Below are positions 48,163 to 60,473 of a DNA stretch of 64,000 nucleotides, piece after piece (position 1 is the first letter of the stretch; each line of letters starts with the position of its first letter). A program made the translations under genes and the position numbers. Origin of the DNA: Labia minor (Eukaryota; Arthropoda; Insecta; Dermaptera; Spongiphoridae); assembly GCA_963082975.1 (NCBI GenBank), contig OY720350.1, positions 7,335,488 to 7,399,487 on the forward strand. Direction: 5' to 3'. The notes beneath the pieces were generated by a model, which worked only from the letters and a program-made list of their open reading frames with translations, searched no databases and was not told the origin of the DNA.

Positions 48163-48775
48163 TTAATTTTGTTATCTTGTCTCGTTAAGTTCACTTATTT
48201 TGCTGCAAAACGATCTTGTATTTTAAGAAAAAGAGTAGAAAAAATCTATAATACAATATTTCTTTAAATCAATAAATTTTATTTTTAAGTTGTTCTTTGC
48301 AATTCAATAAAATAAAAATTATTGTATTTATATAAATGATAAAACAAAAAAAACAAAAAAAAAAAAAAAAACAAACAAAAACTTACAATTATAAATCCTA
48401 GTTTTATTAATTCAAAAGCTTATTATATAATATACAGTAGTAAAAATATTTTCTAATTTTATTGTTTATCACTGAAAGGTTCCAAAAGAACTATGTTATG
48501 ACATTAATAGTAATTTCGATTAAAGTTTACAAATGTAATAATAATAAATAATAAATAACACAACCACATGAAAAAAAACGAAATCATATTGCAGAGAAAA
48601 TGATTAACTAAAAAAAAAAAATTATTATGATATCGCTAAAAGATAAAATATTCCATTAATTGATTAACGCCATAATGGAATTTAATAAAAAGATCTGATT
48701 TACAATCTTTATGAATACATATTGATGATTTTAATCTTTTCTCATTAACATTCTAACAAATTTAACTAAAACCTA

Positions 48776-49072
48776 GTTTACACGGGCTTAGTTCTTGTCA
48801 TTAGTTCAAGGGTGGGCAAATACTTTTAAGCTCGGGCCAAAATGAAATTTTCAAAATGTCTTCCGGGCCGGAGGATATACATATTTCGAAAAGACTAATA
48901 AAAAAAATTAATCTTTTGTTTTTTTTTTTTTTTTTTAAGAGACATTTTGAACGAAAAATCAAAATAAGAGCCAACTTTTTCAACGGGCCGGTGGGCGTTC
49001 TAAAGGCCTGCGCTTAAAAGTATTTGCCCACCCCTGAACTAATGACAAGAACTAAGCCCGTGTAAACTAGTC
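48776..49072. mobile_element. long-TIR element, CTAGTTTACACGGGCTTAG ends
   Basis: Nearly 60 bases at each end are inverted copies: CTAGTTTACACGGGCTTAG, CTTGTCATTAGTTCA, GGGTGGGCAAATACTTTTAA. TTAA follows the right end. The inner word GGGTGGGCAAA alone resembles a hAT tip, so this may be a hAT-type sequence held in longer arms. Confidence 0.65.
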
Positions 49073-49427
49073 TTAAAGGAAACTAGAATTGGAATTTTTG
49101 TTCCAATAAATCCCTTTTTATTTACCATTTGATATCTTCCTTCTTCTTTTGGGGGTTAAGATATTTCAAGAAAAAAAAATAAATCATCCATTTTTTTTTT
49201 AAATGATTATTAATATTATTATATAGAAAATATAAAGAAAATATCAAAAAATATAATTGTAATCATCTTTTCGATAAATTGAATGTTTTTGTTTTATGAA
49301 AAGAAGTAATATCAAATTTTGATTGGAACATTGTAATAAAGAATTAATTCACATTGACTTGGATTTATCGTGACACTCGCTTATTAAACTAAACAGTGAT
49401 GTAATGGATGACTGGCTGAACATGACG

Positions 49428-49544
49428 TCACCCACATTGAACGTTGTACCACCAGTCGCATTGACTAATGGCCTTATTGAAGAGGGTGCCTTTCGGGCAG
49501 AAGAATGAATCATGGCGACCATCCGACTGACAGACATAGAACAC
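49428..49544 (-). CDS. C-terminal exon with chitin-binding type-2 (peritrophin, CBM14) domain
   Basis: On the - strand a TTTTCAG acceptor opens a phase-0 exon that reads VFYVCQSDGRHDSFFCPKG, then TLFNKAISQCDWWYNVQCG and TGA. The spacing of four Cys, the Phe-Tyr-x-Cys start and the Cys-Asp-Trp-Trp-Tyr-Asn end are the second half of a CBM14/peritrophin-A domain, as in cuticular proteins analogous to peritrophins and gut peritrophins. Such proteins are secreted and bind chitin. The first half, with the remaining Cys pair, must lie in an upstream exon at higher coordinates; I looked as far as 64 kb by eye and did not find it. The TGA directly after the domain may be the true end, or the GTGACG at that point may be a splice donor. 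A different frame over the same bases is longer but lacks the motif. Confidence 0.68.
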   Translation of the reverse strand: MFYVCQSDGRHDSFFCPKGTLFNKAISQCDWWYNVQCG

Positions 49545-49718
49545 CTGAAAACAGACAAAAAAAAAAATAATAATAATAATGATAATCAGATCAAAAGATT
49601 TGTTTTAATCCTTAAACCGTTTATTCAATGACATATGCTAATATCTAAAGCCACTAAATAAATAAATTTAAAAAAAAATAAAAAAAAAAATAAAAAAATT
49701 AAATAAATTAAAAAAAAA

Positions 49719-50613
49719 CAGGAGTGTCTCCACTCGACTATCTCGCAATTTGAATTGGATTAAATAACATAATATATTTTATATTTAAATTAAATTTAAT
49801 TAATTATAAATTATAAATTAAAATTAATAAATAATATTTATTGAACCAGCGCATGTTTGGCTCTTTGTTGATGGCACCACGTCACATATTGGCGCGTGAG
49901 ATTTGCAGTGTTAAAAAATTAATTCTGATACTTTCAGCGATTCAATCAAGATGAAATTCTATATATAGCAGTTTTATACAATTTTTAATCATATGAAAAG
50001 CTATCAAACATTTCTTTATTTTTACGGTCACTTTAGAGCAGCGATCGGGGATCTTTTTTAATCATTACCCCAATATTTTTGTGTAAGTTGATATTACCCC
50101 ATCGTGAAAATAAAAATAAAACAAAATCGCTTCTTTTTAGCATCTTTCCTTTTATATATAGCCCTCCTTGATAATTTTGAAAAGAAAACAATAACTAAAA
50201 ATTTAATTTGCAAAAATAACAGATTTACAAAATAGCAAATTAAAAATATTTACTTTTTACTCACAAAAGTTTCATTTTTACCCTATTTGGGGTAATTTTT
50301 CCCGGTTCCCCGATCGCTGCTTTAGAGGAAAAAAAAATCAAAACGTTGTAGGTAATGACCTTCTTCCGGTTGAGCTACATTTCTAAAAAGTTGTCAGAAA
50401 ACTACGAATTTTGAATAATGTCCGTATACCAAATTTCATTATTCTAGCTCAAACCGTTTTTGCGTAATCTTGTCTACACCCACATATATATATATATAGA
50501 CATTTTTCTCAACCTTAATGAAAATGATTCATGAACCTTCAAAACATATATAAACATCAAAATCTCAAGATCAAAAATTCCCGTGATTGCAATACTATCT
50601 CTGGCGAAATAGT
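49719..50613 (-). mobile_element. family A element interrupted by a hAT MITE
   Basis: It runs from AGGAGTGTCTCCACTCGAC to TCTCTGGCGAAATAGT. The hAT MITE at 50039-50319 with its 8-bp duplication splits it. Confidence 0.85.
50039..50319. mobile_element. hAT MITE, same family (copy 3), inserted in a family A element
   Basis: The ends are CAGCGATCGGGGATC and the inverted CCCCGATCGCTG. The flanking 8-mers are identical: CTTTAGAG at 50031-50038 and 50320-50327. The family A sequence TCACTTTAGAGGAAAAA is split precisely here, so the empty site can be read from other copies in the window. Confidence 0.93.
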
Positions 50614-51829
50614 AAAAAACAATAATTATTTTTCTCTTTTTTTTTGTATTAAGTTAGTTAATACAATTTAATTAATATATATGTATAGTATATCAAATAT
50701 ACTTGTAATCAGTCTAAAAATTGGAATGTTAAAATATTATATTTATTATATTGATTATTATAATGGGAAAGTATGAATGTTTATTTTATTTTATTTTTTT
50801 TTTTTTGAAAGTGAATACAATCCTCTTTCATAATTATGATCCAAAAAACATAATTCAAAATTGACTTATTTTCTAGTATACTTCATATTTATATGCCTAA
50901 TTGATGGGATAAGAATCATAAATAAATATTAGGAAAGGTTTAAAATTAAACTTCTTTAAAACTATGTAGATAATAAAATTCATTTTTTAAGTTCATCCAA
51001 TGTCGTCTTTTATCCATACCCTGAAAGTCAAGGAGCCTTATAAATTATTCACACGGGATGATTATCTCTCTGTAATGATGCAGCTTTTCAGTTCATTCTT
51101 CATTTGCTTCCGTCTGTTGTTTCCCTTCACTAAGTTAAAAAGCTAGCAAAGAGAAGAGAGAGAGAGGGGGGGGGGAGGAAAATAGGAGCAAAAAGATCGG
51201 ACAAGGAAGGGGAGCTCAATTTGCACATCTAACAAGAGAATGTGCCAGAGAGAAAAAGTGAGATTGATGAAAAGTATATATATATATATATATATATTTA
51301 GAGCTTGTTATATTTACATAGTAACTTTTGCTGTTAACTTGAACTGCACCAATTTATTCAAATTGAGAGATATGTTTATTTTATTATTTTATTTTATTTT
51401 TTTATTTATTTATTTTTTTGACTTTTTGATTTATATATATATACACGAGTAAACTCGTTTTACAAGACATATTTTTTCATCTGATAAAACATATAAATAA
51501 ATAAACATGAAAATGTTGATATTTTTCTATATTTAATGAAAGAGCTAATGTTTTTTTTTTTAAATATAAATTTTCAAAGCACTTTTTATCGGAATTGTTA
51601 CTAACCAAATCATAATTAACTCTTCGAAGCATACTCCTCTCCTCATTGTTTGATATTTACCTAGAATAATTTTGGGTTGGTAACGCTCTGATTGCCGATA
51701 TCAAATGATAAGGAAAATTCAAAATATTTGTTTTAAAAATATAACTTTATTCAATTCCACGTTTGTAAAAATCTTTTGCTATCAAAAAATCTGAATAATT
51801 AATTATTTTATTAATGTGATCTGTCATCA
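50614..51829. other. non-coding DNA
   Basis: A purine-rich tract (GAGAGAGAGGGGGGGGGAGG region) at 51155-51180 and a (TA)n tract at 51275-51295. No gene recognised. Confidence 0.5.
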
Positions 51830-52010
51830 TAAGCGTTATTAAATATTATATCATTTAAGGAGATCTGCATGGAACGAAACAAATGGTAGTCTTAAGGTGA
51901 AAGATCAGGACTATATGGTGGATGTGACAAAACATTCCAATCATTTTTGGTGAGTGTCCAAAGATGTGTGGGGTATTGCATTATCATTGTGAAACAATAA
52001 AATTATAATT
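51830..52010 (-). mobile_element. mariner transposase relic of another lineage
   Basis: The - strand reads HNDNAIPHTSLDTHQK, then after a frameshift DWNVLSHPPYSPDLSP, a stop, and DYHLFRSMQ. These are the two catalytic blocks of a mariner transposase in the right order. Terminal repeats were not found. Confidence 0.75.
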
Positions 52011-52234
52011 AGAAAATACCATTTCCATATTAGGCTCTATATTTCTGCTTTCTATGTGTTTTTGCCTTCTCGGAAGTAATCGTACAATAAAATACATATA
52101 TCTAAAATGCCCATTCTGTTCTTCAATTTTAAAATTGAGATAATAACAAAATTAAAGCACTAATCGGTATAATTTTTTTTTACTAAATTAAAGGTAGAAG
52201 TCCAATCAATAAGAAAAAAACATATAGGTTAGAT

Positions 52235-52447
52235 CAGGGGTGTCTAAAGTGCGGCCCAAACACAAATTATGAAAATTTCGCCTTTTTTTGAAAAATTTTC
52301 AATTTGTCTCTAAAAAAACGGTTAGATGTTTTTCGCGATCGGACTTTCGACTTTTTTTTAAAAAATTTATAGATTTGGCAACCCTATGTGCGGCCCAGCA
52401 TATTTTTTTTTGCAAGGTGGCCCATGGTCATAGTTTAGACACCCCTG
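52235..52447. mobile_element. hAT MITE with CAGGGGTGTCTAAAG ends
   Basis: The ends are CAGGGGTGTCTAAAGTG and the inverted TTTAGACACCCCTG. Flanks are GGTTAGAT (52227-52234) and GGATAGAT (52448-52455), 7 of 8 matching. Length 213 bases, with GCGGCCCA near the left end and again inside near the right. Confidence 0.9.
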
Positions 52448-53159
52448 GGATAGATGCTTTGATCACATTAACAAAACAAAACCAAGTCCATTTATCGACA
52501 AATCGGAAATCACTTAGAATGTTAACTCAAAAATATAAAATTTTCCTCTAAGTCATCAATAACTATACTTACAATGTTGATTATTACCTGACCTCAATGG
52601 ATCTATCTATCTACATAGTTATTTAACATCATCATTCATAATCTCAATTTTATATTGTTTATCGATCCTTTCATAAAAGAATTTAACTCATTTTTTTAAA
52701 TTAATGTTGTTCATTTTGGAAATGATATAATACAAACAAACGAACGAGACTAGAAGGGCGGTGTAAGGTGAAAAGAAGCAAACGTTGCTAGATTTTTCTT
52801 CCATTCGCTAACAAATCGCTGATAATCTTTTATTTAATGAATCGGTCGGTCATTGATCAAAGAGATAAATTGAAATTGTTCATCAGCATCAACGAGTTCT
52901 CTTCTCTCACACTTACTACGACTATTATATATAATATTATTAAATAATTACAATATATTATATATATTAATAGTATTCTTGGGTTCCTATTCTAAGTCTT
53001 GAACAATCTGAGACAGGATGATGCACTCTCGCTAGGGTTCTTTAATTTCCCACTGAAGTGGGTGATAAGACACAGTCAGGAGTCGTCTAAAATATTCGAG
53101 TTACAAATCTTATCTTGCCTTACGTAGATGATTTAGATATATTTAGTGATAAGGTTTTC

Positions 53160-53382
53160 AATTTTCAAAATATCTTCCTGGCCGGAGGACCATATTTCGA
53201 ATAGACTAATAAAAAAAAATTATCTTATTTTTTAGAACCATGAACGAAAAATCAAAATAAGAGCCAACTTTTTCAACGGGCCGGCGGGCGTTCATAAAGC
53301 CCACGCTTAAAATTATTTGCCCACCCCTAACCTAATGACAAGTACTAAGCTTGTGTAAATTGGGCTTAAAGCATAGTTTACA
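53160..53382. mobile_element. long-TIR element, truncated copy
   Basis: It matches the 48.8-kb element from TTTTCAAAATATCTTCC through GGGCCGGCGGGCG to the right arm TTTGCCCACCCCTAAC and ATGACAAGTACTAAGC. The left arm is missing. Confidence 0.65.
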
Positions 53383-53428
53383 CGCTTAAAATGACAAGTA
53401 CTAAGCATGTGTAAACTAGGCTTTAAGC

Positions 53429-53690
53429 CCAATTTACACAAGCTTAGTACTTGTCATTAGTTCAGGGGTGGGCAAATAATTTTAAGCGTGGGCCAAAATG
53501 AAATTTTCAAAATATCTTCCGGGCCGGAGGACCATATTTCGAAAAGACTAATAATAATAATTTTTTTTAGAGCCATGAACGAAAAATCAAAATAAGAGCC
53601 AACTTTTTCATCGGTTCAAAAAGCCTGCGCTTGAAAGTATTTGTCCACCCCTGAACTAATGACAAGTACTAAGCCCGTGTAAATTGGGCT
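53429..53690. mobile_element. long-TIR element, complete copy flanked by TTAA
   Basis: GCCCAATTTACACAAGCTTAG at the left pairs with GTGTAAATTGGGC at the right, each bordered by TTAA. The arms continue through GTACTTGTCATTAGTTCAGG. The centre has a GGGCCGGAGGACC word shared with the other two copies. TTAA borders suggest piggyBac-type integration. Confidence 0.68.
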
Positions 53691-53721
53691 TAAGATGAGT
53701 TAAATAGGACAAGAGCGGTAA

Positions 53722-53917
53722 ATAAGAAGAGTATGGAAGACAATCCCCAGGTGGTAAGAAGTCCCTGGGACGGCCTCGATTAAGGTGGAATGACAACATC
53801 CGCAAAAACCTCAAAGCTATTGAAGTCGATGATCTAGAAACCAGTGGCCGTAAGACCTTAAAAAAATGGATACAACTTGTTCATTTGGTCAAATTTCACT
53901 CAGATTCTATCGCCATA
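53722..53917 (+). mobile_element. C-terminal relic of a different LINE
   Basis: On the + strand an open frame reads EEYGRQSPGGKKSLGRPRLR, then WNDNIRKNLKAIEVDDLET, ending at TAA 53915. The G-R-P-x-x-R-W-x-D-x-I pattern is typical of the end of LINE reverse transcriptase polyproteins. Confidence 0.7.
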
Positions 53918-54942
53918 AAGTAAGTAAGAAAATATTATTAGTAAATTAGTAAATATTTCAAAAAATGGCTATAATTATTAATTCAATAAATAAATAATAA
54001 CAAATTAAAAATAAAATATCTTAAATATCTTAGTAAAGTGAATGTAAATAAAAATAATTGAATAATTTTAATTACACAGTGGTGTAAAGTAGTTATTTTC
54101 TGAAAGGACAAATGCCACATTTGCCACACTCTCACTCATTCACACATTGAAATTTTAATAAACTTTCATTTTATTCCAAACATAAAAATATTTAATGATC
54201 AAATATGTTTTAGTAGTAAATATTCACTTATTATCCAAAAACGATATAATTATTAACTCAATATTAAATAATATTGAATTTAAATGAAAATTTAAAAATA
54301 TATTTATTATTTATTAAAAAAATATATAAAAAAAAATATTGAAATCATTGAATATTGTGAAATAAAGTTTCTTCAATGAACATATGAACATATTTAACAT
54401 TAAAAATAGTTAAATAGATAAATTATATTTACTATAAATATAGAAATTACTTATATTATAAGTATAACGATTTTTTCATTTTTAAATAATAATAATTATG
54501 AGTATATAATATATGATTGAATATAGTATAATTATTAAAATTATATCTTTCCACTTTTCCTGATATTTTTTTAAAAATGGAAATGATGGAAGATATGATG
54601 GATGAGGGATGCTGGAAAGCTAAATTGATTTTTTGTTGATGTTTTTCAAGATAGATTCAATCAAAGTCGGATAATATTTTTTTTTGTTTGTGTATTTAAT
54701 TTTTATTTATAAAAAAACAAACTAATTTTTATGGATATATATATATAAGCTTTAATATTTATCTTAACTTAGCGCTTCCTTAAATACAAAATCTTATAAA
54801 TAAAATAAAATTAAAATATTTATTTTAATAATATTTTGTTATCAAATTATGAAATATATAATATGTTATATCCACAAGGCATACTTTTCTGTCTTTCAGG
54901 ACATTAATACGTGCGTTGTTTGTTTTATGATTATTTTTTACG
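53918..54942. other. AT-rich non-coding DNA
   Basis: No ORF or repeat recognised. Confidence 0.55.
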
Positions 54943-55058
54943 CTTTTTTTATTACATTAATAGATATATTAAAATTATTTGAAATTGTTTCTGTAGCTGG
55001 AAATTAATTTACTTCAAACCGTCGGTCGGTTCGGACCTGGCCACAGGTCAACTTATTT
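54943..55058 (+). mobile_element. family J element, 3' end only
   Basis: From ATTACATTAATAGATATAT to CGTCGGTCGGT, the GACCTG/CAGGTC hairpin and AACTTATTT it matches the last 115 bases of the 23.8-kb copy with about one difference. Confidence 0.8.
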
Positions 55059-55319
55059 AATTTGTTTTTTTTTAATTATTTGAACTTGTTTCATATATTT
55101 TGTCGTTTATTTATTTTAAATAATAATCTTAATCTTAAATATTCATAGTTCATAAGGTATATTTTTTTAATTTTTTAAAAAAATTTTATAGAACAATTTA
55201 TTCTATGTAAGTAATATACACATAATTACTATTTATAATAGTAAAAGAGTACCGTACCAAAATTTCAAAACACTACTTTTGGTTAATTTGTTAAAAGTAC
55301 CAATAGTTTCTTTCTTCAA

Positions 55320-55770
55320 TAAAACGCAGATGTTAGGGCTGGTTTAATTGTAAGAAGATAGGTTTGGAGCACAATAGGGCAAGGATCAATTTTAGGCAAA
55401 TGCAATTATTACAAAGATATTTTATATTAGCCCAGTCATATTAGGGGTTTCACCTCGGAATGAAAGATAATAAGCTGTAAATTGGTATAAAAATGTTTTG
55501 TCGTTATAAATGTTGTCTCATATGCTATCGTATCTGCGTCTTAAGATATTGAAGGCGAAAGGTCATAAAAATCGGTTTTTCGCGAATATCTCGCTTTCTA
55601 TTGCTTAAATGAGATTTGCACCTATTATCAAAGTTGTAGAGTATAAAGTTCTCTACAACTTTTGTTTTAACTTTTTCTTTATATGATCAACCGTTTTTGA
55701 GGTAGAGCGCGAAGAGTGTGCAGCGCACAGTCATATGCAAGGTCAAGCGTGAATTACGCTGTATAAAGTC
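55320..55770. repeat. repeat-like block with GTTGTAGAG hairpin
   Basis: Richer in G+C than its flanks, with no ORF. GTTGTAGAGTATAAAG is followed by TTCTCTACAAC (hairpin), then GATCAACCGTTTTTGAGGTA and GCGCGAAGAGTGTGCAGCGC. Such blocks recur in insect genomes, but no second copy lies in this window. Confidence 0.35.
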
Positions 55771-56230
55771 AATTATTTATTAAAATATTATAATTATTAA
55801 ACAATGCCCACTATTTATGTACTAATTATTAATTGTTTATATATTTTACTAAAATAAATCACTTAATTATTTGTATTGAATTATTTATATTTAATTATCT
55901 AACTATAGTATATTATTAATTCTGGAATATATATTTTTATTATATTTTTAATTAAAAAGACAATAAAGGAATATATTTTATACATATCTTTATTTATCAT
56001 TAAATATGCTATATTATACATTTATTAAAATGTCAGTTTAAATATTAAAATAATTTTTATTGGTTTTAATTATAATAAAATTGTGAATCGAAACTAGTTA
56101 TCTTCATCTTCTTCGTCGTCTTCTTCTTGTTGTCGCTATTTTTACTATCTCACCACAAATCCTATTTTACTATCACGCCACAAATCCATACAGGTACTTA
56201 ACTTATAAATTTTTATTTTATTTAACCTTT

Positions 56231-56830
56231 TTACTATCTCGCCAGGATAGTATTGCGATCACGAAAATTTTCAATGTTGAGATTTTGATGTTTTTATACG
56301 TTTTGAAGGTTCCTGAATCATTTTCATTAAGGTTGAGAAAATTGTCTATGTGTGTGTGTATGTGTGTATGTAACCAAGATTACGCAAAAACGGTTTGAGC
56401 TAGAATGATGAAATTTGGTACATGGGCATTATTCAAAATTCATAGTTTTCTATCAACTTTTGAGTAATGTAGCTCAACCGAAAGAGGGTCATTACCTACA
56501 ACGTTTTGATATTTTTCCCTCAAAAGTGACCATAAAAATAAAGATAGCTGTTTGATAATTTTTCACAATGATTAAAAATTTTATAAAACTGCTATATATA
56601 GATTTTCAGCTTGATTGAATCGCTGAAAGTATCGGAATTAATTTTTTAACAATGCAAATCTCACGCGCCCACACGTGGCGTGATGCCATCACCAAAGAGC
56701 CAAACATGCGCTGGTTTAATAAATATTATTTATTTTAATTTATAATTTATAATTAATTTAATTTAAATTAATATATCTTATTTAATCCAATTCAAATTTG
56801 CGAGATAGTCGAGTGGAGACACTCCAGATT
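56231..56830 (+). mobile_element. family A Helentron/HINE-like element, complete
   Basis: ACTATCTCGC (56233-56242) and GCGAGATAGT (56800-56809) are subterminal inverted repeats. A GAGTG-GAGA-CACTC hairpin follows. Inside are ATGTGTGTGTG microsatellite, the core AACGGTTTGAGCTAGAAT, CAACCGAAAGAGG and a CACGTGGCG palindrome region. About 600 bases. It points away from the copy at 57989, with a duplicated segment between them. Confidence 0.82.
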
Positions 56831-56889
56831 TTTTTATCTAATATGACTGGGGCTATATGTCAAGGGAAAGAGAGAAAGAAAAGAATAAA

Positions 56890-57498
56890 TAAATAATTAA
56901 ACAGTTTTAATTATTCTATTATATATTATATTGTTTTATAATATTATAATTATAATTGGAAATTAATTCAGAAAATAATGTAAAAGATATATGAGTATAG
57001 TATGTTATAATAAAAGTAATAAATAATATAGATTTTATTTAACCTGTCTTTATCTTTTATTTTCATTTCTATTTAATATTAAAATTTAATTAAAATTGCT
57101 ATTTATATTTATAATGGAAATCAAATGAATATTATCTCTTTTTTTATAATAATTCTATAATAACAGGAATGCCTATTATTCATAGTAAATAAGAATATAC
57201 TTTGATCAGAACGGGTCTCTCTAGAAGAATTGCCGTATGGCTAGAAATATTTTTTTAATTTTTTTAATCTTTCGAGAACCGATAAGTGACTCCACCTTCT
57301 TCTTAGAAAAACGATAAATTAAAAATAAAAGAAAATAGAATTCTTTTTCGTTAGTTTGCTTTGTTCAGTGAATAAGACAAGACAAGTTGAATGTGTAAGT
57401 AATCATAAATAATTATTACTAGTATTAATTCTTTTTAATTATTTATTATTATTATTAATTAATCTTAAATATTCGTTTTTATACATTTATAGATGCAA

Positions 57499-57545
<47 letters not shown>

Positions 57546-57988
57546 GGGTAAACGTACCAGTAATTGACCACTTGATAGATTTTTTATCAAAATAAGCTTT
57601 TTTAATTTCAAATTAAGCACGAGATATCGATATTTATCAAAAAGAGCCTCTTCCGGTTTGCTTTAATAAGGAAACAGAAAAATTAAAAAGTTTATTTTGA
57701 TTAAAATCTATCAAGTGGTCAACACACACAACTGATGCCTTACCCTATATAGTATATATATCATTTTGAAAATAGTTTTACCATTCATTTAATTACTATT
57801 TAACATCAAGTAAATTAATTTCTTATCGATTTTAATATTATATAATTATTCAAATATTATAAATAAATATTATAAAAGTATAAATAAACTTCAAGGATAG
57901 TAAAATTTTTCCAAATTAAAATTCCTTATGGATAAAGAACACACATTAATAAATGGATATTTAATGATAACACAATTTTATTAGAAAA
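56890..57988. repeat. dispersed duplicated segment, copy 2
   Basis: Same order of blocks as 27401-28198, plus a (TA)n tract of about 40 bases at 57505-57543, the complete MITE at 57546-57745 and a further 130 bases before AAAATTTTTCCAAATTAAAA. No ORF. Confidence 0.85.
57546..57745. mobile_element. TA-flanked MITE with GGGTAAACGTACC ends
   Basis: TIRs contain GGGTAA and TTGACCACTTGATAGATTTT, inverted at the right (AAAATCTATCAAGTGGTCAA, then TTACCC). TA dinucleotides flank it. The left half of a second copy is at 27968-28090. Confidence 0.78.
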
Positions 57989-58592
57989 CTTAGCTGGAGT
58001 GTCTCCACTTGACTATTTCGCAATTTGAATTGTTTTAAATAACTTAATATATTATCTTTAAATTAAATTTAATTAATTATAAATTAAAATTAATAAATAA
58101 TATTGATTAAACCAACGGATGTTTGGCTCTTTGTTGATGGCACCACGTCACGTGTTGGCGCGTGAGATTTGCAGTGTTAAAAAATTAAGTCTGGTACTTT
58201 CAGCGATTCAATTCTATATATAGCAGTTTTATACAATTTTTAATGAAAAATTATCAAACCTATATCTTTATTTTTACGGTCACTTTAGAAAAAAAAAATC
58301 AAAACGTTGTAGGTAATGATCCTCTTCCGGTTGAGCTACATTTCCCAAAAGTTGATAAAAAACTATGAATTTTGAATAATTTCCGTATGCCAAATTTCAT
58401 TATTCTAGCTCAAACCGTTTTTGCGTAATCTTGTCTACATACATACACATACATACATACATACACACATACACACACAAATATTTTTCTCAACCTTAGT
58501 GAAAATGATTCAGGAACCTTCAAAACGTATAAAAACATCAAAATCTCAACATCGAAAATTTTCATGATCGCAATACTATCTCTGGCGAGATA
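57989..58592 (-). mobile_element. family A element, complete
   Basis: It runs from AGCTGGAGTGTCTCCAC to TCTCTGGCGAGATATT. The microsatellite is (CATA)n/(CA)n. It is the right neighbour of the segment duplicated from 27-28 kb. Confidence 0.82.
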
Positions 58593-59279
58593 TTAAAAAA
58601 GGTTAAATAAAATAAAAATTTAAATGTTAAGTACCTGTGTGAATTTGTAGTTTGTACCATATTTTATAATCATGAATTGGTTTAGAATAATTGTAAAGTG
58701 ATAATTAAACATTAGTTAAATTCCTCTATTTTTGGGGTTAATTTATTACTTGTATGATATTGATTCTTCATTAGAATAATGTAAAAAGATATGACCGAGT
58801 AACAACCACAGACACACATACACACACACAAACACAAACACACATACATCCTCTCTTTAAACGTCATGAATCCACCCCTCAGCAGAAATGGTCAAATCGA
58901 TCTCTCTGTTGTGGGTCCAATCTTTTGTCCTCACTAGTTGAATGAAATAATCACGAGTCCAGTCACGAATTTTCTCTGATTATTCAAAAAGTCTTTTTTT
59001 TATTTTTTTTATTTTGAACGATTGCTTATCAACATTCACTAAACTAACTTGGAATTGGTATGAGGAAGGAAGGGAGTCAAAATAAAATTGAAAACTTTAG
59101 GAGAAATTTTGTAACAAATAGACTTTTTGTATGAAGAATGAAGACTTTTTCTCGTTTCCTTTGAAAAGAAATAAAAAAACAAAATCTTCTATTTATTTAA
59201 TTCAGTGAATTTTATTTCAATATCTAAGATATGTAAATTTATCTGAAATTACTTGGTTAGGCAAAATCCATTTGATATA

Positions 59280-59633
59280 CAGTGGTACCTCGACATACGA
59301 GTTTAATTCGTTCCGCAACCTTGCTCGTATCTTGAATTCCTCGTATCTCGAAGCAAATTTCCCCATACAAAACAATTGAACTACCATCAACCCTTCCAAC
59401 CTCCAAAATGTCACCCCAGTTATTTTTGTTACGTGGTTTTGAATAATAAACACTTATTTATAAATATCAAATATTTATTGCACAAAAACAAAAAAGAGAA
59501 TGTAAAGAAATAAACTCGAAATGAACTCGTATCTCGAATTTCGCTCGTAACTAAAAGCAAAAAATCATTTGCTCGTCGGCTCGTATCTCGAAAAACTCGT
59601 ATGTTGGGGCACTCGTATGTCGAGGTACCACTG
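59280..59633. mobile_element. MITE with CAGTGGTACCTCGACATACG ends (pogo/Tigger-like)
   Basis: Left CAGTGGTACCTCGACATACG pairs with the right inverted copy CGTATGTCGAGGTACCACTG. The word CTCGTATCTCGAA recurs four times near the ends. The left flank is TA and the right is CA. TIRs of this CAGT-GTACCTCG type with TA sites are typical of pogo/Tigger elements. No transposase. Confidence 0.75.
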
Positions 59634-59658
59634 CACAATAAAATTGAAAGTTATAATT

Positions 59659-59844
59659 TTTACTATCTCGCTAGAGAAAAAAAAAATTTTCGATGTTGAG
59701 ATTTTGATGTTTTTATACGTTTTGAAGGTTCCTGAATCATTTTCACTAAAGTTGAGAAAAATGTCTGTGTGTGTGTGTGTATGTGTGTGTATGTATGTAG
59801 ACATAATTATGCAAAAACGGTTTGAGCTAGAATCATGAAATTTG
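59659..59844 (+). mobile_element. family A element, 5' third, head-on to the next copy
   Basis: It reads from TACTATCTCGCTAGAG through the (TG)n tract to CTAGAATCATGAAATTTG and then stops. The reverse copy starts 15 bases later. Confidence 0.75.
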
Positions 59845-59858
59845 AATATTTAATAAAA

Positions 59859-60473
59859 ATAAGCTGGAGTATCTCCACTCGACTATCTCACAATTTGAAT
59901 TGGATTAAATAACATAATATATTATATTTAAATTAAATTTAATTAATTATAAATTATAAATTAATAAATAATATTTATTAAACCAGCGCATGTTTGGATC
60001 TTTGTTGATATCACCACGTCACGTATTGGCGCGTGAGATTTGCAGTGTTAATAAATTAATTCCGGTACTTTCAGCGATAGCAGTTTTATACAATTTTTAA
60101 TCAAAATCAGTTATATACAATTTTTAATGAAAAATTATCAAACCTATATCTTTATTTTTACGGTCACTTTAGAGGAAAAAAAATCAAAACGTTGTAGATA
60201 ATGACCCTCTTCCGGTTGAGCTACATTTCTCAAAAATTGATAGAAAACTACGAATTTGGAATAATGCCTGTTTACCAAATTTCATGATTCTAGCTCAAAC
60301 GTTTTTGCGTAATCTTGTCTAAATACACACACACACACACACAGAGAGAGAGAGACAGACATTTTTCTTAACCTTAGTGAAAATGATTCACGAACTTTCA
60401 AAACATATAAAAACATCAAAATCTCAACATCAAAAATTTTCGTGATCGCAATACTATCTCTGGCGAGATAGTA
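59859..60473 (-). mobile_element. family A element, complete
   Basis: Both ends are present (AAGCTGGAGTATCTCCACTC and TCTCTGGCGAGATAGT). A short internal direct repeat (CAGTTATATACAATTTTTAA type) near 60085-60130 is unique to this copy. Confidence 0.8.
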
